Shown here piece by piece: positions 60,891 through 64,000 of a stretch of 64,000 nucleotides of DNA (the stretch's first letter is position 1; each line of letters begins with the position of its first letter). Position numbers and translations under genes: made by a program. Source of the stretch: Euzebyella saccharophila (lineage in GTDB: Bacteria > Bacteroidota > Bacteroidia > Flavobacteriales > Flavobacteriaceae); the NCBI RefSeq assembly GCF_014855495.1, contig NZ_JACYFJ010000001.1:930001-994000 (forward strand), read 5' to 3'. The notes under the pieces are model-generated. The model saw nothing but the letters and a program-made list of their open reading frames with translations. It did no database searches and was not told the origin of the DNA.

Positions 60891-61964
60891 TTATTTCCAA
60901 GTTTTTTTCAGGAAATTGAGAAAGTTTAAGTGAAAAATCTTTTCGATGTCTTTTTTTTCATAACCGCGATCTTTCAGGAGAGTAGGTACTTTTTGTAAAT
61001 CTGCAATTGTATCTAAATCCATAGGGCATTGCTCCGTTCCAAAACCTCCGTCCAAGTCAGTGCCGATACCTACATGATCGGTATTTCCAGCGATTTGACA
61101 AATATGATCGATATTATCCGCCATTTGTTGCAGCGAACAATTCATGCCTTTTGGAGTGGATTGACCGCGAACCCAATTGGGTACCATCATCCACGAATCT
61201 AAAACCACTCCAATGACAGCGCCCCTTCCAACTAATTCTTTGATTTGTTCATCTGAAAACTGTCTATTGTGGTCAACGAAGGCCCTGCAATTGTTATGGC
61301 TTGCCCAGACCGGACCTGAATAAATATCCATTGTTTCCCAGAAACTTTGATCACAAAGGTGAGTGGCGTCTAGAATAAGGTTAAGGCGTTCAATTTCTTT
61401 AAGCAAATCTTTTCCTTTTTTGCCAATTCCTCCAGAGGAATCGGTTCCAAAGGCATAGGTCCCAGGGCCGTAGTGTGCCGGACCAATGGCTCGCAAACCT
61501 GCTTCGTAAGACTTTTCAATATAATCAATGGAGACAATAGAATCCGCTCCTTCCAAAGAAAGTATGTAGCCGATGGTTTTTTCTTTGTCATTGGTAGAAT
61601 TCCAATACTCGAGATGGTTATTGAGCTCTTCCCAATTGGTGATTTGTGTTAGTTCCCCTACATCTTCCATGGCCTTGTACCAAGCTAGCTGACCTTGGGT
61701 TTGTGCCCACGCCTGTTGAGGAGAGTTCCATCCGGGTAACGGGTTTTCCTTTTTTACGTACCGAGCGATTTGTGTGGCTACACAAAAACCAATATTTCCT
61801 TTTCTCATCGCATCGAAAGAAACGGTATTGTTTCCACGATCTGGCTTATCGGTCATGCCTTGTTCACTTCGTCTAATTTCATCAATAGGCCACCTGAGGT
61901 CACGGTTCCATTCCAAAGCATTCATAGAAAGGTCTAAATGGGCATCAAATATAAATTCGCTCAT
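60891..61964 (-). CDS. Dipeptidase, M19 (renal dipeptidase) family
   Basis: Zinc dipeptidase of 357 residues, a family that prefers dipeptides with a C-terminal D- or L-residue. The metal site begins with HLD (H9, D11) in FDAHLDLSMN. ASHNNCRAFVDHNR and GIGTDLDGGFG follow, typical of M19. The ATG at 61964 overlaps the stop of the D-threonine-aldolase-like gene (ATGA), implying coupling; the longer in-frame start at 62000 would overlap that gene more. No signal peptide, so it is cytoplasmic. Context suggests breakdown of D-residue-containing dipeptides. Confidence 0.9.
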   Translation of the reverse strand: MSEFIFDAHLDLSMNALEWNRDLRWPIDEIRRSEQGMTDKPDRGNNTVSFDAMRKGNIGFCVATQIARYVKKENPLPGWNSPQQAWAQTQGQLAWYKAMEDVGELTQITNWEELNNHLEYWNSTNDKEKTIGYILSLEGADSIVSIDYIEKSYEAGLRAIGPAHYGPGTYAFGTDSSGGIGKKGKDLLKEIERLNLILDATHLCDQSFWETMDIYSGPVWASHNNCRAFVDHNRQFSDEQIKELVGRGAVIGVVLDSWMMVPNWVRGQSTPKGMNCSLQQMADNIDHICQIAGNTDHVGIGTDLDGGFGTEQCPMDLDTIADLQKVPTLLKDRGYEKKDIEKIFHLNFLNFLKKTWK

Positions 61965-63073
61965 ATATGTATCGATTGATTTCGGGCGGCCACTTTCCAA
62001 CTTCCAACAATTTCATTGTTTTCTACTACTTGTAAATAATCATATTTTGCTACAGTAGGGCAGATGTGTTGGGGAATGGCATACACTATGTCACCAATTT
62101 GGTACGCCTCGCTTTTATTCGTATTAATCACAAAATGTTCCTCACTTTGTCCCACTTGTTCAAAGCTGTCTTCATTTAAGAATTGCACCCGGGGGAAGCC
62201 CATTTCAGGGGCCAACCATTTGTGCCCTAGGTCCAAACAAAGAATGTCTTCTTTGGGCTTGCTTAAAACTCGGGTGGCAAGAACAGCCGCCATTTTAAAT
62301 TTCATCTCAGGAAAAGAGTTTCCGTAGCCAGCATCCCATAAAAGAGTGGTACCTGGGCTCGTCTCTACACCTTCCCGCAAACAGTGAAAGGGAAAGGTTG
62401 GAGAACCTCCAGCAACTATTGAGGGTACCGCTAACCCTTCTTTTTCAAGACTGTTTTTAAAGTCCATAACCGACTGAAAAGCTCGGTCGCAGTCCTTTTT
62501 CCGCTGTTCAAAATCCGTGTTTCTGAGGTGTCCGTCATAGACATGCAGGCCCATTACCGCAATACGAGAACTAGCGGTCATGGATTTGTACAATTTGAAG
62601 GCATGGTTGTTAGGAGAAATTCCCGTACGGTTCATTCCATTGTTGATATCGAGCCATAAAGAGACGCTCATTTTTTCCTTGTCTGCAGTGTCCGATATCT
62701 TTTTCAAGATGGATGGGTGGTCAACAAGGGTCGAAAATTCCGTTTGTGGACACGTTTTCATCAGCCTTAGGAATCGGTCTATATTGGCACCTACCGGCTG
62801 CATGGCCAATAAAACGTCTTTAGCTTTATTTTGGGCCAAAAGCTCGGCTTCAGCAATGGTTGCGCATTTAAACTTCTGGATACCACTTTCCAATTGCATG
62901 TTGATGATTTCCGCAGTTTTATGGGTTTTAATATGAGGGCGGAGATTTTTAACGCTCCCCGCCATTTCGATCATCAAATCAATATTGCGCCGGATGGCTT
63001 TGGGGGATACCAAAAGTGCGGGTGTAATGGTTTCTTCGGGATTATGAAGGCAGTACCAATCCTTTAGTATCAT
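61961..63073 (-). CDS. D-threonine aldolase-like PLP enzyme (alanine racemase fold)
   Basis: PLP-dependent enzyme of 370 residues with an alanine-racemase N-terminal barrel and the D-serine dehydratase-like C-terminal domain. The PLP lysine is likely K49 in LRPHIKTHKTAEI. Further motifs: GLHVYDGHLRN, VAGGSPTFPFH, VIPQHICPTVA-type ending (AIPQHICPTVAKYDYL) with the metal-binding His/Cys of D-threonine aldolase and D-serine dehydratase. It should cleave or dehydrate a D-hydroxy amino acid. RidA is encoded 2 nt upstream and the dipeptidase overlaps its stop. Confidence 0.87.
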   Translation of the reverse strand: MILKDWYCLHNPEETITPALLVSPKAIRRNIDLMIEMAGSVKNLRPHIKTHKTAEIINMQLESGIQKFKCATIAEAELLAQNKAKDVLLAMQPVGANIDRFLRLMKTCPQTEFSTLVDHPSILKKISDTADKEKMSVSLWLDINNGMNRTGISPNNHAFKLYKSMTASSRIAVMGLHVYDGHLRNTDFEQRKKDCDRAFQSVMDFKNSLEKEGLAVPSIVAGGSPTFPFHCLREGVETSPGTTLLWDAGYGNSFPEMKFKMAAVLATRVLSKPKEDILCLDLGHKWLAPEMGFPRVQFLNEDSFEQVGQSEEHFVINTNKSEAYQIGDIVYAIPQHICPTVAKYDYLQVVENNEIVGSWKVAARNQSIHI

Positions 63074-63075
63074 CG

Positions 63076-63543
63076 TTACTTATGTAGTTCAAACATCGCC
63101 TCTATTTCTACCGAAATTCCTCCGGGAAGTATCATACCCACGGCACTTCGCACGCCAACACCGTTTTCTGGGCCGAAAACCTCGGACATAAGTTCGCTAA
63201 ATCCGTTGATGACCAAAGGTTGGTCTCCAAAATCTGGATGGGAGTTGACCATGCCCAAGGTTTTTACAATACGTTTGATGCGGTCAATATCTCCAAAATG
63301 GGTTTGAATGGTTGAAAGCATGGTAAGCCCTACTTGTCTGGCTCCCTTTTTTGCTTCTTCCAAACCAGTATCGTGCCCCGCCCGTCCTTTCATCAGGCTT
63401 CCATCCGGTAGCATAGGGCCTTGACCGGAAACGTATAGAAAATTGTCTACTACCAAAACCGGTTTGTAAAGGCCCGCAGGTGGAGGTGCGGGAGGCAAAA
63501 CTAATTCTAATGTTCTGATTCTTTTTGAAGGAGATTCGCTCAT
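63076..63543 (-). CDS. RidA family protein
   Basis: A 155-residue protein of the RidA/YjgF/UK114 family that hydrolyses reactive enamine or imine intermediates released by PLP dehydratases. Family elements are NFLYVSGQGPMLPDG, VKTLGMVNSHPDF, and VGVRSAVGMILPGGISVEIEAMFE with the catalytic Arg. Length is longer than the ~130 of RidA itself because of an N-terminal ~20-residue extension. Position between the gntP-like and D-threonine-aldolase-like genes fits clearing 2-aminoacrylate-type products. Confidence 0.91.
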   Translation of the reverse strand: MSESPSKRIRTLELVLPPAPPPAGLYKPVLVVDNFLYVSGQGPMLPDGSLMKGRAGHDTGLEEAKKGARQVGLTMLSTIQTHFGDIDRIKRIVKTLGMVNSHPDFGDQPLVINGFSELMSEVFGPENGVGVRSAVGMILPGGISVEIEAMFELHK

Positions 63544-63547
63544 ATTC

Positions 63548-64000
63548 TTAAATAAATGTGTTCAAGATTAATACCCCGATCAATCCCATAACACCCACTG
63601 TGGTTTCCATTACGGTCCAAGTTTTAAGGGTGTCCTTTATGGATAAGTTAAAATATTCTTTATACAGCCAAAAACCGCCATCGTTCACGTGGGAAAGCAT
63701 TAAACTTCCGGAGCCAATGGCCAAAACCATTAATTCGGCACTTGTTCCGGAGTTTTCAATCAACGGTAGCGCAATACCTGCAGCTGTAAGTCCGGCTACC
63801 GTAGCAGACCCCACGCATACCCTAATAACCGTTGCAATAAGCCATGCCAAGATAAGTGGCGAAATACTGGAACCTTTGAGCATTTCACCTATGTATTCAC
63901 TTACCCCGCTGTCTATCAAAACTTGTTTTAGCCCTCCGGCACCGGCAATGATTAAAAGTACCATAGTAATGCCCGAAACGGCATTGGAAACGGAATCCAT
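63548..64000 (-). CDS. GntP family permease (partial, C-terminal part)
   Basis: The last 150 residues of a GntP-type permease, extending past the window edge. About four membrane helices with the family motifs GAGGLKQVLIDSGV, SATVAGLTAAGIALP and LSHVNDGGFWLYKEYFNLS, and the C-terminal TWTVMETTVGVMGLI. GntP proteins are proton-coupled carriers for gluconate or other hydroxy acids, and some (DsdX) for D-serine. With RidA 4 nt downstream and a D-amino-acid enzyme after that, a DsdX-like D-serine or D-amino-acid role is plausible but unproven. Confidence 0.88.
   Translation of the reverse strand: MDSVSNAVSGITMVLLIIAGAGGLKQVLIDSGVSEYIGEMLKGSSISPLILAWLIATVIRVCVGSATVAGLTAAGIALPLIENSGTSAELMVLAIGSGSLMLSHVNDGGFWLYKEYFNLSIKDTLKTWTVMETTVGVMGLIGVLILNTFI

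Noticed and set aside
1-64000. tRNA, rRNA, transposase, integrase or prophage genes
   Set aside because: I looked in the gene gaps and among the proteins and saw no cloverleaf-like sequence, rRNA stretch or recombinase motif.

Overview
The window reads as chromosomal DNA of a marine-type member of the Flavobacteriaceae (Bacteroidota). The evidence is two proteins made almost only of a type IX secretion (T9SS) sorting domain, a TonB-dependent receptor with a carboxypeptidase-like N-terminal domain, a Bacteroidota-type LeuRS, DUF3098/DUF4271/DUF4296 genes in their usual flavobacterial neighbourhoods, starts without Shine-Dalgarno sequences, and several TAnnTTTG promoter boxes. I do not assign a genus. 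No rRNA, tRNA, CRISPR array, transposase or prophage was seen.

Positions 1-35,000 are mostly ordinary housekeeping. The genes are uppP (cut by the window edge), a DUF3098 protein and ftsX (minus); leuS, alanine dehydrogenase and a membrane Zn-peptidase (plus); ferritin, an Lrp regulator and a saccharopine dehydrogenase (minus); DUF423 and pckA (plus); a hemD/DUF4271/GT39 operon (minus); a dolichol-phosphate-mannose-synthase-like GT2, pyrC and a DUF4296 lipoprotein (plus); an epimerase (minus); tyrS and a lipoprotein (plus); a LuxE-like ligase (minus); and an FKBP isomerase (plus). Two miniature T9SS proteins follow. Next comes an operon of a TonB-dependent receptor and a surface lipoprotein built from two tandem copies of a ~340-residue module. 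It is divergent from a PhoB/PhoR-like pair, and the shared intergenic region carries GTTA half-sites spaced by 11 or 22 bp (the last by 19). TrmB, a LysE-type exporter and a DNA alkyltransferase-like protein (catalytic Cys replaced by Ala) come next.

Positions 32,300-54,300 form the unusual region. An NtrB/NtrC-type two-component pair is divergent from an eight-gene export cluster: TolC, an HlyD-type adaptor, a MacB/LolD-type ATPase, five paralogous ~800-residue MacB/FtsX-type permeases, and a second ATPase. Every gap from tolC to the following mrp gene (100-490 nt each) is built largely from 7-nt units. A degenerate heptad tract starts near the preceding stop codon (motifs AG, then GGAC, then AGT at exact 7-nt spacing). 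It is followed by a short T-rich linker ending in CTTA, then usually a nearly pure array of GAACAAC, CAACAAC or GAGCAAC just upstream of the next start codon. This heptad-built spacer system is the strongest candidate for something undescribed.

Positions 54,300-64,000 return to standard genes: mrp, a NifU-like scaffold, a ferredoxin-NADP reductase, a four-helix-bundle (23S IVS-type) protein and a 2Fe-2S ferredoxin (plus). On the minus strand lie an MsbA-like exporter, a secreted protein, a Tat-type SGNH lipoprotein, and a tightly packed gntP-like / ridA / D-threonine-aldolase-like / M19 dipeptidase operon that suggests D-amino-acid or D-peptide use.
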